In this document: positions 33,249 through 41,859 of the stretch, piece after piece
Position numbering within the stretch: position 1 is the stretch's first letter
How the letters are laid out: the number at the start of each line of letters is the position of its first letter
Assembly: GCA_016875735.1 (NCBI GenBank)
Contig: VGOW01000012.1
Coordinates: 1 to 64,000 of the forward strand
From: Chloroflexota bacterium
GTDB lineage: Bacteria; Chloroflexota; Anaerolineae; Anaerolineales; VGOW01
Reading direction: 5' to 3'
Length of the DNA: 64,000 nt
The notes under the pieces: generated by a model
The model's input: the letters and a program-made list of their open reading frames with translations, nothing else
Database searches by the model: none
Told to the model about the DNA's origin: nothing
Program-made: the position numbers and the translations under genes

Positions 33249-33944
33249 TCACCCACTCGGCTGTATTGCAACAGCCTTGACCAACAACAAGAGATGCGAC
33301 ACGACCTGCCCGACACTCAGCCCGGTGGTGTCCACGATGCGCGCGTCGGGCGCGGGTTTGAGCGGCGCGTGCTCGCGGCTGGAGTCGAATCGGTCGCGCT
33401 CGCGGATGGCGGCCAAAATTTCCTCGTAAGGCTTGTCGATTCCGCGCTCGGCCAATTCCGTGTGGCGCCGCCGCGCCCGCTCCTCCGCCGAAGCGTCGAG
33501 ATAGATTTTGAGTTCGGCGTCGGGCAGAACCACCGTGCCGATGTCGCGCCCCACCATCACCACCCGGCCCCGCTTGGCAATGGCCCGCATCTCATCGGTG
33601 AGAATCTCGCGCACGCGCCGATAGGCCGACACCTGCGACACCGAGCCGTCCACTTCGGGCGCGCGGATGTCCCACGTCACATCGCCGCCGTCGAGCAGAA
33701 CGGTGCACTGCCGCCCGTCGTTGAACAGCGGCGGCATCACGTCGATCTTCACCGTCTCGGCCAGTTCCGTCACCGCCGACTCATCGGCAGTCGGCACAGA
33801 GCGGCGAAGGGCGGCCAGCGTCACGGCGCGATACATCACGCCTGTGTCGAAAAAAAGATAGTTGAGTCTTCCGGCAAGCAGCACCCCCACAGTTGATTTT
33901 CCAGAGGAGGCGGGGCCGTCAAGGGCGATGATGGAAGCGAGCAT
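33249..33944 (-). CDS. cmk: Cytidylate kinase
   Basis: The 231-residue protein has the P-loop DGPASSGKSTVG, the YRAVTLAAL substrate segment, GRDIGTVVLPDAELKIYLDAS and the RRHTELAERG lid region of bacterial CMP kinases. It phosphorylates CMP/dCMP. I start at 33944 (MLASIIALDG), directly before the P-loop strand; the open frame upstream to 34256 has no similarity. No strong ribosome site precedes this ATG. Confidence 0.94.
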   Translation of the reverse strand: MLASIIALDGPASSGKSTVGVLLAGRLNYLFFDTGVMYRAVTLAALRRSVPTADESAVTELAETVKIDVMPPLFNDGRQCTVLLDGGDVTWDIRAPEVDGSVSQVSAYRRVREILTDEMRAIAKRGRVVMVGRDIGTVVLPDAELKIYLDASAEERARRRHTELAERGIDKPYEEILAAIRERDRFDSSREHAPLKPAPDARIVDTTGLSVGQVVSHLLLLVKAVAIQPSG

Positions 33945-34080
33945 AAAAAGGGGCTGAGTCGAGAGGAGTGTTGCGCTACACGGGCTGGCAGTTGCGAGCA
34001 TTCTACCATACGGAGTTTTTTGCTCTACCGTCCACGATTGACAATTAGCGGCGGAGTCCGATAATAGTCGGCGAGCCCCT

Positions 34081-34998
34081 ATGGAAATCAATGTTGCGTT
34101 GTTCGTGCTGCAAGCGGCCATACTCGGCATCACCGCATGGATGCTGTTCAGATTCCGGCGCATCTTCGGCAACGCCGAGCGAATCGAAGAAGAGCTGTCG
34201 CGGTCGAACGCCCGCCTGCAGCGTCTCAACCGGGTTCTGCGCGTGGCCAGCAACATCCATCAGCTCATCTTCCGCGAACAGAACCGTTCCCGATTGCTTC
34301 AACAGGCGTGCGAAACATTGACCGACGGCCAAGATTACGTGTTCGTTTGGCTGGGGCTGTTGAGCAGTGACGGCGTCACGTCGAACGCGGTGGCGGCGTC
34401 TCACCCATCCGACCTCGACCGCTTCACTTTCCGTCTCGATGATCCCGAACGCGGCCCAACCTGCGCGGCCGCCTGCATCCGCTCGCGCGCCCCGTTTCGG
34501 ATCGAGCCGGCGCCCAACGCCGATCACTGCCCCAGTTGTGTCCTGCGCGCTTCCAATTCCTCTCGCTCGGCGGTCGCCGTCCCGCTGTTGCAGAAGGGGC
34601 GCGCCATCGGCGCCGTCGTCGTTCACGCCGGCCGCCCCAACGTCTTCGACGACGAAGAGATCGCTCTGCTCCAAGACGTGGCAGACGATCTCGTGCACGC
34701 CATCTCCATGCTGTCATCCATCGAATACCTTCGGCCCGCGCTCGACATCCCCTACTATCATCATGAACGATGGAACGGCGCCGGCTACCCCTTTGGACTG
34801 AAAGGCGAAGCCATACCGATCGCCGCCCGCATCTTCGCCATTGCCGACGTGTGGGACGCCGTCACCACCGACCGGCCCTACCGATCCGGCTGGCCCAAAA
34901 ACCACGCCGCCGATTACATGCGCGGGCAAGCGGGGCAGCTCTTCGACCCGCTCATCGTGGACGTGTTTTTGCGGATGATAGAAGGGCAAGGGGCTTAA
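34081..34998 (+). CDS. GAF protein fused to a truncated HD-GYP domain
   Basis: The 305-residue protein has an N-terminal membrane helix (about 5-24), a coiled coil (31-55), a GAF domain (about 58-212, with CPSC at 150-153) and then only the second half of an HD-GYP domain: HHERWNGAGYP at 227-237, ARIFAIADVWDA and TDRPYR. The first half, with the HD metal ligands, is absent; GAF leads directly into the strand before HHE. Intact HD-GYP proteins hydrolyse c-di-GMP; this one probably cannot and may be a sensor or remnant. Confidence 0.8.
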   Translation: MEINVALFVLQAAILGITAWMLFRFRRIFGNAERIEEELSRSNARLQRLNRVLRVASNIHQLIFREQNRSRLLQQACETLTDGQDYVFVWLGLLSSDGVTSNAVAASHPSDLDRFTFRLDDPERGPTCAAACIRSRAPFRIEPAPNADHCPSCVLRASNSSRSAVAVPLLQKGRAIGAVVVHAGRPNVFDDEEIALLQDVADDLVHAISMLSSIEYLRPALDIPYYHHERWNGAGYPFGLKGEAIPIAARIFAIADVWDAVTTDRPYRSGWPKNHAADYMRGQAGQLFDPLIVDVFLRMIEGQGA

Positions 34999-35001
34999 TT
35001 G

Positions 35002-35763
35002 TCAGCGGCGGCGGGGCCGCGGGCGGGCTTGGGGCGCGGCGGCGCTCTCGAGCAACGATCGAACTTCAGCGGGAGTGATTCGCCGCCATTGGCCCGGTTT
35101 TAAATTGCCGAGCCGCAGTGTGCCCACGCGCTCGCGCGCAATCCGCAGCACCGGCAGCCCCAGCGTTTCGCCCACTCGCCGAATCTGATGCTTCTTCCCC
35201 TCGCGCATGATCACCTTTAGCCACGTGCCGTCGCCCGATCGCGACTCGACTTCCACTTTCGCCGGAGCCGTGCGCTCGGGGTTGCCCTCCTCATCTTTGA
35301 TCACCACCCCGCGCCGCCAAATGTCGATCACCTCCGGCGCGACTCCGCCCGCCACCAACACCCGGTATTCTTTTTCGTGCCCGAAGCGCGGGTGCGTGAG
35401 GTGATTGGTGAGATCGCCATCGTTGGTGAGGATGATCAGCCCTTCGCTTTGCGCATCGAGCCGGCCCACCGGGTACAGCCGCCCCGGCACGGGAACGAGA
35501 TCGCGCACGGTGTCGCGGTCGCCCTGCGCTTCGAGCGACGACACCACGCCGCGCGGTTTGTTGAGCATCACATATACCCGCTGTTCGATGGCCAGCAGTT
35601 CGCCGTCAACGGTGATCTTGTCGGCGGCCGGGTCGGCTTTGTCGCCAAGTTGAGCGCGTTGGCCGTTCACGCGCACGCGCCCGGCAGTGATGTATTCCTC
35701 GCACGCGCGGCGCGAGCCGTATCCGGCAGAGGCAAGAAGTTTTTGCAGGCGTTCAGGGGGCAT
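35002..35763 (-). CDS. rluB: RluB/RsuA-family rRNA pseudouridine synthase
   Basis: The 253-residue protein has an N-terminal S4 domain (RLQKLLASAGYGSRRACEEYI) and the catalytic GRLDAQSEGLIILTNDGDL with Asp103, followed by KEYRVLV and KKHQIRR. The Arg/Pro-rich tail (residues 243-253) is dispensable-looking. It modifies a uridine of 23S or 16S rRNA; RluB is the closer fit. A minisatellite separates it from scpB, the usual neighbour in this gene order. Confidence 0.92.
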   Translation of the reverse strand: MPPERLQKLLASAGYGSRRACEEYITAGRVRVNGQRAQLGDKADPAADKITVDGELLAIEQRVYVMLNKPRGVVSSLEAQGDRDTVRDLVPVPGRLYPVGRLDAQSEGLIILTNDGDLTNHLTHPRFGHEKEYRVLVAGGVAPEVIDIWRRGVVIKDEEGNPERTAPAKVEVESRSGDGTWLKVIMREGKKHQIRRVGETLGLPVLRIARERVGTLRLGNLKPGQWRRITPAEVRSLLESAAAPQARPRPRRR

Positions 35764-35824
35764 GGGTTGGGTGGTTAGGTGGTTAGGTGGTTGGGTGGTT
35801 AGGTGGTTGGGTGGTTGGATGGTT
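35764..35824. repeat. GGTTAGGTG/GGTTGGGTG minisatellite
   Basis: About seven imperfect copies of a 9-base word (GTGGTTAGG or GTGGTTGGG). The same words occur at 54154-54195 and, inverted, at 50475-50487. The scpB stop codon and last codons are written in this repeat. Confidence 0.85.
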
Positions 35825-36470
35825 CGGAGGAGGCGAGGGAAGTGGGGTCGGGAGGGGGAGCGGGTTGCGGCGTGGGGGCCGAGTCCGGGATCAAATCGGT
35901 TTGCCCCACGTTTGCGGCGGCGAGGAGCGCGTCAATATCCAACGGCGGCAATTCTTTGATCGACGACAGGCCGAAGTGTTGAAGGAATAACGGAGTGGTG
36001 GCATACAGCACTGGGCGGCCCGGCCCATCGGTGCGCCCCATTTCTTCGATGAGGCCTTTGGTGAGCAGTGACTTGATCACGCCGTCGCAATTGACGCCGC
36101 GAATGGATTCGATTTGCGGGCGAGTGACCGGCTGTTGATAAGCGATGATGGACAGCGTTTCGACGGCCGGGCGGCTGAGTCGCTGAGTCGATTCGAGGCC
36201 GAGAAACGTTTCGACGGCGGCGGCGGCGGCGGGGTGAGTGGTGAGTTGAACGCGGTCGCGGTCGCACTGAATGCTGAGGCCGCGATGAGCGTTGGCGTAA
36301 AGCGCGGCGAGTTCATCGAGCGCGGCTTCGACAGCGCGCGCGTTGACTTCGAGCGCGGCGGCAAATTGCGAAACGGGCGCGGGTCCATCGGCGACAAGCA
36401 AAAGGCTTTCGAGCAGCGCCGAAAGCGGCAAGGTGGGCGTGTTATAATTTTCGGGCAAGGTGATTTCCAA
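35799..36470 (-). CDS. scpB: ScpB, segregation and condensation protein B
   Basis: The 223-residue protein has the two winged-helix domains of ScpB: LPLSALLESLLLVADGPAPV at the N-terminus and ETLSIIAYQQPVTRPQIESIRGVN, followed by GRPVLYATTPLFLQHFGL. It acts with Smc and ScpA in chromosome condensation; scpA is not adjacent. The only plausible start is TTG (36468-36470), which shares one base with the ATG of the divergent lipoprotein gene. The last 30 residues are Pro/Ser-rich and end in SNHPTT, encoded by the minisatellite. Confidence 0.9.
   Translation of the reverse strand: MEITLPENYNTPTLPLSALLESLLLVADGPAPVSQFAAALEVNARAVEAALDELAALYANAHRGLSIQCDRDRVQLTTHPAAAAAVETFLGLESTQRLSRPAVETLSIIAYQQPVTRPQIESIRGVNCDGVIKSLLTKGLIEEMGRTDGPGRPVLYATTPLFLQHFGLSSIKELPPLDIDALLAAANVGQTDLIPDSAPTPQPAPPPDPTSLASSEPSNHPTT
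36440..36448 (+). promoter_or_regulatory. Extended -10 promoter inside the scpB 5' end
   Basis: TGT-TATAAT (36440-36448) gives a perfect extended -10 box for the lipoprotein gene, with a leader of about 15 nt holding AAGGTGAT. It lies within the first codons of scpB on the other strand. No -35 box is evident. Confidence 0.65.
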
Positions 36471-37042
36471 TGAAAAGATTTACAACGGTGCGCCTGATTC
36501 TATCAGGCGCGTTTGCGGTATGGGCGCTGTCAGTGTTGGCTTGCGGCGGCCCGGTGTCGTTGGGCGGCCCCACACCAACCTACGAGCCGGTGCCGGTGTC
36601 CACCGAGGCGGTTGGCTCGCTCTCCGACAAGTTCGGTTCGCTCGGCGCGGCCAGCGGCGAAGTGACGGTGTCGATCACCGAAAGCGAGCTGACCTCGTAT
36701 TTGGCCGAGCAGTTGGCCGAACAGCCCGACACCGCGCTCTCCAATCCGCAAGTGTATTTGCGCGACGGCAAGATTCAACTGTACGCCACCGTGACGACCG
36801 AGAGTTTCACCGCCAATGCGCTGGTGGTGATGAATGCCTCCATCGTAGATAACAGGCTGGTGGTAGACATCGAGAGCGCCGATTTCGGGCCGGTGCCCGC
36901 GCCGCAAGATTTGCTGGACTCGCTCACCGACACGGTGAACGAAAAACTGCTCTCGCTCTTTGCCGATTTGCCGACCGGCGCCGGCATCAAAAGCATCACC
37001 ATCGCCGACGGCAACCTCACGCTGACTATGGTGGTGAAGTGA
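36470..37042 (+). CDS. Exported lipoprotein, unknown function
   Basis: The 190-residue protein has a lipoprotein signal peptide with lipobox LSVLAC (Cys25). The mature part contains a SYLAEQLAEQPD segment and a central region of alternating strands (QVYLRDGKIQLYATVTTESF) that resembles small beta-rich domains binding lipids or envelope ligands. I cannot name a family. It is divergent from scpB with overlapping start codons and stands 48 bp before the ROK kinase gene. Confidence 0.75.
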   Translation: MKRFTTVRLILSGAFAVWALSVLACGGPVSLGGPTPTYEPVPVSTEAVGSLSDKFGSLGAASGEVTVSITESELTSYLAEQLAEQPDTALSNPQVYLRDGKIQLYATVTTESFTANALVVMNASIVDNRLVVDIESADFGPVPAPQDLLDSLTDTVNEKLLSLFADLPTGAGIKSITIADGNLTLTMVVK

Positions 37043-37090
37043 GCCAGCCCAGCAAGCCGCGCGAATTATAGCACACGGGTTTTCGAGAAC

Positions 37091-38035
37091 ATGGCTTCTT
37101 ACATTGCTGTGGATGTGGGCGGCACGAACATTCGCGCCGCGCGCTACACGCCCGACGGCCAACTGCTGGCCCGCGCCCACTACGACACGCCGACACACTC
37201 GGGCGCGGCCATGGAGCGAATCATCGCCGCTATCACCGACGTGATGCCCGACCCGCGCGAGGTGCGCGCTATCGGCATCGGCGCGCCCGGCCCGCTCGAT
37301 CCAAAGACCGGTATCGTTTTGCGCGCGCCCAACCTTCCCGGCTGGGAGGATTTTCCGCTGCGCGAAACAATGGAAAAGCGATTCGGCCTGCCCACAACCA
37401 TTGGCAACGACGCGAACATGGCGGCGATGGGCGAATGGAAATTCGGCGCGGGGCGCGGGCACGACGACGTGCTGTATCTCACCATCAGCACCGGCATTGG
37501 CGGCGGCGTGATTTCAGGAGGCCGGCTCGTGGTGGGCGCGCGCGGACTGGCCACCGAACTCGGTCATGTCACCGTTGCGCCCGACGGCCCGGTGTGCGGA
37601 TGCGGGCAACGCGGGCACCTCGAAGCGTTGGCCTCGGGCCCGGCCATCGGCCTCACCGCGCGCATCCGGCTGCACGGCGGGGCCGAGTCGAAGATCACAG
37701 AAATGGTGGGCGGCGAGATCGATTCGGTGACGGCCAAACACGTGGGCATGGCGGCGCTGGCCGGAGACGAGTTTGCCATCGGTTTGCTCAACGAGGCGGG
37801 CACTTACATTGGCCGAGCCATCGCCGACTTTTTGCACATGTTCAATCCATCCATCGTCATTCTCGGCGGCGGCGTGGCAATCAACGTGGGCGATCCATTG
37901 TTCCGCCCGGCGCGCAAGGCCATGCAGCAGCGGTGGATGGGCAGTGTGTATGATTGCGCCATTGTGCCCGCGCAACTCGGCGACGACGTTGGGTTGTTGG
38001 GCACGCTGGCGCTGGCAATGGAAACGTATCCCTGA
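37091..38035 (+). CDS. glcK: ROK-family glucokinase
   Basis: The 314-residue protein has the ATP motif VDVGGTNIRAA, the substrate motif ELGHVTV and the zinc-binding CGCGQRGHLEALASG of ROK proteins, with GNDANMAAMGEWKFGAG as the glucokinase-type catalytic block (Asp in NDAN). It phosphorylates glucose or a similar hexose with ATP. It lacks the N-terminal winged helix of ROK repressors. There is no sugar operon nearby. Confidence 0.92.
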   Translation: MASYIAVDVGGTNIRAARYTPDGQLLARAHYDTPTHSGAAMERIIAAITDVMPDPREVRAIGIGAPGPLDPKTGIVLRAPNLPGWEDFPLRETMEKRFGLPTTIGNDANMAAMGEWKFGAGRGHDDVLYLTISTGIGGGVISGGRLVVGARGLATELGHVTVAPDGPVCGCGQRGHLEALASGPAIGLTARIRLHGGAESKITEMVGGEIDSVTAKHVGMAALAGDEFAIGLLNEAGTYIGRAIADFLHMFNPSIVILGGGVAINVGDPLFRPARKAMQQRWMGSVYDCAIVPAQLGDDVGLLGTLALAMETYP

Positions 38036-38039
38036 CAGG

Positions 38040-38131
38040 GCGGCAAGATAGCAAGATGAAAGGATGAGCGGGTGAGGCAGTCTCGTCACCGTGTCATCTT
38101 GTCATCCCTTCATCTTGTCACATCACAAAAT
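38040..38131. repeat. Word-repeat palindrome upstream of the aminotransferase gene
   Basis: Forward words (GCAAGATAGCAAGATGAAAGG, without the last bases a 6-9 base unit around CAAGATGA) on the left are followed on the right by their complements (CATCTTGTCATC, TTCATCTTGTC). The arms are imperfect and could fold as a long hairpin in RNA. It belongs to the same class as 39462-39520, 46733-46800 and 51464-51558. Confidence 0.6.
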
Positions 38132-39460
38132 ATGGTAACGAAACTCAACGTACCCGGCCCCAACGCACAGGCGATCCTCAAACGGGACGCCGCCACCATT
38201 TCACCGTCGTATCCCCGCGACTATCCGTTTGTGATGTCGCACGGCAAAGGCACGCAAGTGTGGGATGTCGATGGCAATCGCTATCTCGATTTTGCGGCGG
38301 GCATCGCCGTGTGCGCCACCGGCCACAGCCACCCCGATGTGGTGCGCGCCATTCAACAGCAGGCCGAAAAATTCATTCACATTTCGTCGGACTTTTATCA
38401 TGAAAAATGGGTGGAACTCGGCGAGAAGCTCGACGAGATTGCGCCCTTCAAAGAAGACGCGCTGTGCTTCATGACCAACTCCGGCGCGGAGGCCGTCGAA
38501 GCGGCGATCAAACTCGCGCGCTTTCACACGCACCGCCCGCGCTTCATCGGCTTTCACGGCGGCTTTCACGGGCGCACGATGGGCGCGTTGGCCTTCACCT
38601 CCTCCAAAGTCGTGCAGGGCCGCGCCTTCTTCCCCACCATGCCCGGCGTCACCCATGTGCCCTTTCCCAACACCTATCGCCCGCGCCTCGCCTACGATCC
38701 CAACAAAGGCGATTACGGCGACGCGGTGATCGAATACATCGAAAACGTGATCTTCATGTACGAGTGCCCGCCCGAAGACATCGCCGCCTTTTTGGTGGAG
38801 CCGATTCAGGGCGAGGGCGGATACGTCATCCCGCCCGCCTCGTTCTTCCCGCGCCTGCGCGCGCTGTGCGACAAATACGGCATCCTGCTCATCGTGGACG
38901 AAGTACAGAGCGGCATGGGCCGCACTGGCAAGTGGTGGGCAGTTCAACATTGGGGCATCGAGCCGGATATGGTTTGCGCGGCCAAAGGCATCGCCAGCGG
39001 CATGCCGCTCGGCGCGATGATCGCCAAGAAGAGCATTATGGATTGGCCGGCCGGAGCGCACGGCAACACCTACGGCGGCAACCCCATCTCATGCGCCTCC
39101 GCTCTCGAAACGATCCGCCTCCTCGAAAACGGCTACATCGTCAACGCCGCCGAGATCGGCGAATACGCTCTCGACGCCCTGCAAGAGATCGCCGCCCGCC
39201 ACCCGAGCATCGGCGAAGTGCGCGGCAAGGGTTTGATGATCGGCGTGGAGTTCGTGAAAGACAAAGAGACAAAAGATCGCGCGCCCGACATCCGCAACGA
39301 AATGGTGCACAACGCCTTCGAGCACGGTTTGCTGTTGCTGGGCTGTGGCCGCAACACTGTGCGCCTCACCCCGCCCCTCAACGTGAGCCAAGCTGAGATG
39401 GACGAAGGGCTCAAAATCTTCGAGCATGCGGTGACGCTGGCCGAAAAGAAGTTGATGTAA
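38132..39460 (+). CDS. Class III aminotransferase (acetylornithine/GABA aminotransferase-like)
   Basis: The 442-residue PLP enzyme has TNSGAEAVEAAIKLAR, FHGGFHGRTMGALAFTSSK, VDEVQSGMGRTGK and the Schiff-base lysine K285 in CAAKGIASGMPLGA. Length and C-terminal GLLLLGCGRNTVRLTPPL are closer to 4-aminobutyrate aminotransferases and amino-acid racemases of this fold than to ArgD. The substrate cannot be fixed. The start at ATG 38132 is placed after the repeat; the 20 extra upstream residues would be repeat-encoded. Confidence 0.88.
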   Translation: MVTKLNVPGPNAQAILKRDAATISPSYPRDYPFVMSHGKGTQVWDVDGNRYLDFAAGIAVCATGHSHPDVVRAIQQQAEKFIHISSDFYHEKWVELGEKLDEIAPFKEDALCFMTNSGAEAVEAAIKLARFHTHRPRFIGFHGGFHGRTMGALAFTSSKVVQGRAFFPTMPGVTHVPFPNTYRPRLAYDPNKGDYGDAVIEYIENVIFMYECPPEDIAAFLVEPIQGEGGYVIPPASFFPRLRALCDKYGILLIVDEVQSGMGRTGKWWAVQHWGIEPDMVCAAKGIASGMPLGAMIAKKSIMDWPAGAHGNTYGGNPISCASALETIRLLENGYIVNAAEIGEYALDALQEIAARHPSIGEVRGKGLMIGVEFVKDKETKDRAPDIRNEMVHNAFEHGLLLLGCGRNTVRLTPPLNVSQAEMDEGLKIFEHAVTLAEKKLM

Positions 39461-39520
39461 AGCAAAGAGTGAAGGGCGAGGGGCTTTTCGCTCTACGCCT
39501 TTCGCTCTTCGCCCCGCCGC

Positions 39521-41068
39521 ATGTTACCCGATTACCGCGTCCGCCAGCGCGACTATCTGCTTGAGATCATTCGCGCCCTCACCCAACAGCTCGATCTCGA
39601 ATCGGTGCTGGCGCGCATCCTCGAAGCCGCCGCCGAAATGCTCTCGGCGCAGGCCGGGCTGGTGGCCCTGCGCGACGACGACGGCATCTTCCGCGTGCGC
39701 ATTCAATATCGCGTCGCGCCGGAATTCGTCCGCCACTTCGATTCGATCCTGCGCGACGTTCCCGATCGCGGCGACCCGGCGCGATTCGTCACCGGCGAGA
39801 TCGAACGGCGACTCGTCGCGGTGGGACAGCGATTCGATCTCTCCGGCACGGTGGGCTTGCCTCTGCAAGTCGGGGATGATCTCGTCGGCATCCTGCTCGT
39901 CTTCCGAACGATCAAAACACCCTTCGGCGCGAACGAACGGCAAATCCTGCAAGCCTTCACCGATCAAGCCGCCATCGCCGTGAACAACGCCCGCCTCTAC
40001 GAGCAAACGACTAACGAGCGGCGGCGGCTCGACGCCATCCTCGACGGCTCGGCGGACGGAATCGCCATCATCGATCCGGGCCATCACATTCTGAAATGGA
40101 ATCGGGCCATCGCCCGCTTGACTGGAGTCTCCGCCGCCGATGCAGTGGGCAACCGATACGACGACTTCATCCGCTGGGCCAAACGCGAACCGGGACTCGA
40201 TCTGGGGGACGCCGAAGCCGGCGGGTGGCCGTTCTCCTCCGCCTCGCCGTTGTACGTCGAAGGCGACCTCCAACGCGATGACGGCTACACCGTCGCCGTC
40301 GGAATCACTTACGCGCCCATCCTCGACCGGGCGAATCGATTGGTCAACATCGTCGCCAACGTGCGCGACATCACCAAATTCCGCGAAGCCGAGCAGCTCA
40401 AGAGCACCTTCATCTCGATCATCAGCCACGAACTGCGAACGCCGGTCTCGCTCATCAAAGGTTATGCCGGAACGCTCCGACGCGACGACGCGAAGTGGGA
40501 CTCGCGCACCGTGCAAGAAAGTCTGGCGGTGATCGAAGAAGAGGCCGACCGGCTGACCAACTTGATCGAAAACTTGCTCGATGCCTCGCGGTTGCAAGCA
40601 GGCGCGTTGAAGTTGAACGTGGCCGATGTTGCGCTCGACGAAATGGCGAAGGAACTGACCACCGACTTCCGCACACAAACCGACAAACACACTTTCGCCG
40701 TGAAGTTTCCCGGCGGCTTCCCATTGGCGCGCGGCGACGAAGAGCGATTGCGGCAAGTGTTGAGCAATCTTCTCTCGAACGCGATCAAGTATTCGCCGGA
40801 GGGCGGAACGATACAGATCGGCGGGCGGGTTGAGCCGGAGCGGGTCGTCGTATCGGTGAGCGACGAGGGGCCGGGCCTGCCACCCGAAGAACTGACCAAA
40901 GTGTTCGACCGCTTTTACCGCGCCGACACCAACGCCACGAAACGGGCCAAAGGCGCGGGGCTGGGGCTGTATTTGGTGAAAGCCGTTGTGGAAGCGCATG
41001 GCGGGCAAGTGTGGGCAACGTCGGAAGCGGGCCAAGGGACGGCATTTTATTTCAGCGTGCCGCGATGA
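39521..41068 (+). CDS. Soluble GAF-PAS sensor histidine kinase
   Basis: The 515-residue protein has a GAF domain (about 15-160), a PAS domain (170-290), the phosphoacceptor helix with His303 in SHELRTP, and an ATPase domain with N-box LSNLLSNAIKYSP, G1 VSDEGPGLP and G2 GAGLGLYLVKAV. No membrane helix is present, so it senses a cytoplasmic signal. No response regulator lies next to it, which makes it an orphan kinase here. Upstream is a word-repeat spacer (39462-39520). Confidence 0.92.
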   Translation: MLPDYRVRQRDYLLEIIRALTQQLDLESVLARILEAAAEMLSAQAGLVALRDDDGIFRVRIQYRVAPEFVRHFDSILRDVPDRGDPARFVTGEIERRLVAVGQRFDLSGTVGLPLQVGDDLVGILLVFRTIKTPFGANERQILQAFTDQAAIAVNNARLYEQTTNERRRLDAILDGSADGIAIIDPGHHILKWNRAIARLTGVSAADAVGNRYDDFIRWAKREPGLDLGDAEAGGWPFSSASPLYVEGDLQRDDGYTVAVGITYAPILDRANRLVNIVANVRDITKFREAEQLKSTFISIISHELRTPVSLIKGYAGTLRRDDAKWDSRTVQESLAVIEEEADRLTNLIENLLDASRLQAGALKLNVADVALDEMAKELTTDFRTQTDKHTFAVKFPGGFPLARGDEERLRQVLSNLLSNAIKYSPEGGTIQIGGRVEPERVVVSVSDEGPGLPPEELTKVFDRFYRADTNATKRAKGAGLGLYLVKAVVEAHGGQVWATSEAGQGTAFYFSVPR

Positions 41069-41092
41069 TTGTCACGATGTCAGCAGTCTTAA

Positions 41093-41123
41093 GGAGACAG
41101 TCACTTTCCAAGTGACTGTCTCC
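41093..41123. repeat. Perfect 14-bp stem palindrome
   Basis: GGAGACAGTCACTT (41093-41106), TCC, and AAGTGACTGTCTCC (41110-41123). No T tract follows on either strand. It lies 24 bp after the histidine kinase stop in a 281-bp spacer where I see no gene, and is likely a REP-like element. Confidence 0.75.
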
Positions 41124-41349
41124 TGGGCGGGGCGATTTGACGGGGGAATTTGCGCACTTGAGGGGCATGTCCACTTTCGAGTGAAAAATGGCCGTTGCGC
41201 TGCGGCGAAAAACATCATACATTGGCCGCAGTGAACGGGGGGTAAGCCGCGCCTGATGCTTCCGTTGGCCTGCTCATTGCGCCGAAACTTGTTAGCCATA
41301 CGATGAGCCAAATCTGTTCGGGCGGGTAAGTGAATTATTTGGAGGCAAG

Positions 41350-41586
41350 ATGGATCCACAACTAATCGCAGGCCTTGTCATATCGGTGAAGATTGACGCG
41401 GACGATGACCGGCGCGTGTATCCCAATGTCAGCTGGGCCGAGTTTTCGGCGTTATACTGGGACGCATGGGTGAACGAAAAACGGAAACGTGGAAAGGACT
41501 GGAGGCAACTGTGTTTCGCAATGAGCCCAAAGCACAACTCAGAGTGGCCTTCATCCCCGATGACGAGGCCAGCCGGGGGCACATAA
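41350..41586 (+). CDS. Small uncertain ORF
   Basis: A 78-residue frame with a good ribosome site (GGAGG, 4 nt before ATG). The first half (MDPQLIAGLVISVKID) looks protein-like, but the last 30 residues overlap the gene at 41466 in another frame and look like a shadow. It may be a short upstream peptide or the 5' part of a single frameshifted gene. Confidence 0.3.
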   Translation: MDPQLIAGLVISVKIDADDDRRVYPNVSWAEFSALYWDAWVNEKRKRGKDWRQLCFAMSPKHNSEWPSSPMTRPAGGT

Positions 41587-41834
41587 CCAAGCTTATGAAG
41601 GACTATGTGGAACCGTTGCGAGTCGTTTTGTATTGCGGTCCATATGTCATTCGCGCGACACTGATGATGACCTACAAGTGGCCGCTTGAGGCCTCCGTCA
41701 GCCAAGGCAGCGCATTTGCCTATTTAACCGATGCCGAGATTGACAACCAGTTGCCCGGCGCCCGGCTCACAGGATTCAGAGCCTCGCACGTCATCCTTCA
41801 CACCGAAGCCTTGCAAGGCTGGCACGCCGCGTAG
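41466..41834 (+). CDS. Conserved-looking hypothetical protein
   Basis: The 122-residue protein has a hydrophilic N-terminus (MGERKTETWKGLEATVF), then a strand-rich region (LRVVLYCGPYVIRATLMMTYKWPL, a DAEIDNQLPGARL turn and RASHVILHTEALQG). The pattern of a short two-strand domain with a PGA turn suggests a real fold, but I do not recognise the family. It lacks a ribosome site and overlaps the ORF at 41350, which has one; the two may be one gene split by a frameshift. Confidence 0.5.
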   Translation: MGERKTETWKGLEATVFRNEPKAQLRVAFIPDDEASRGHITKLMKDYVEPLRVVLYCGPYVIRATLMMTYKWPLEASVSQGSAFAYLTDAEIDNQLPGARLTGFRASHVILHTEALQGWHAA

Positions 41835-41859
41835 CCAAACATTGAGAAACGAGAGACCC

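Noticed and set aside
41296-41320. GTTAGCC motif resembling an integron attC inverse core
   Set aside because: No matching RYYYAAC core or long imperfect palindrome could be paired with it, and no integrase is present.
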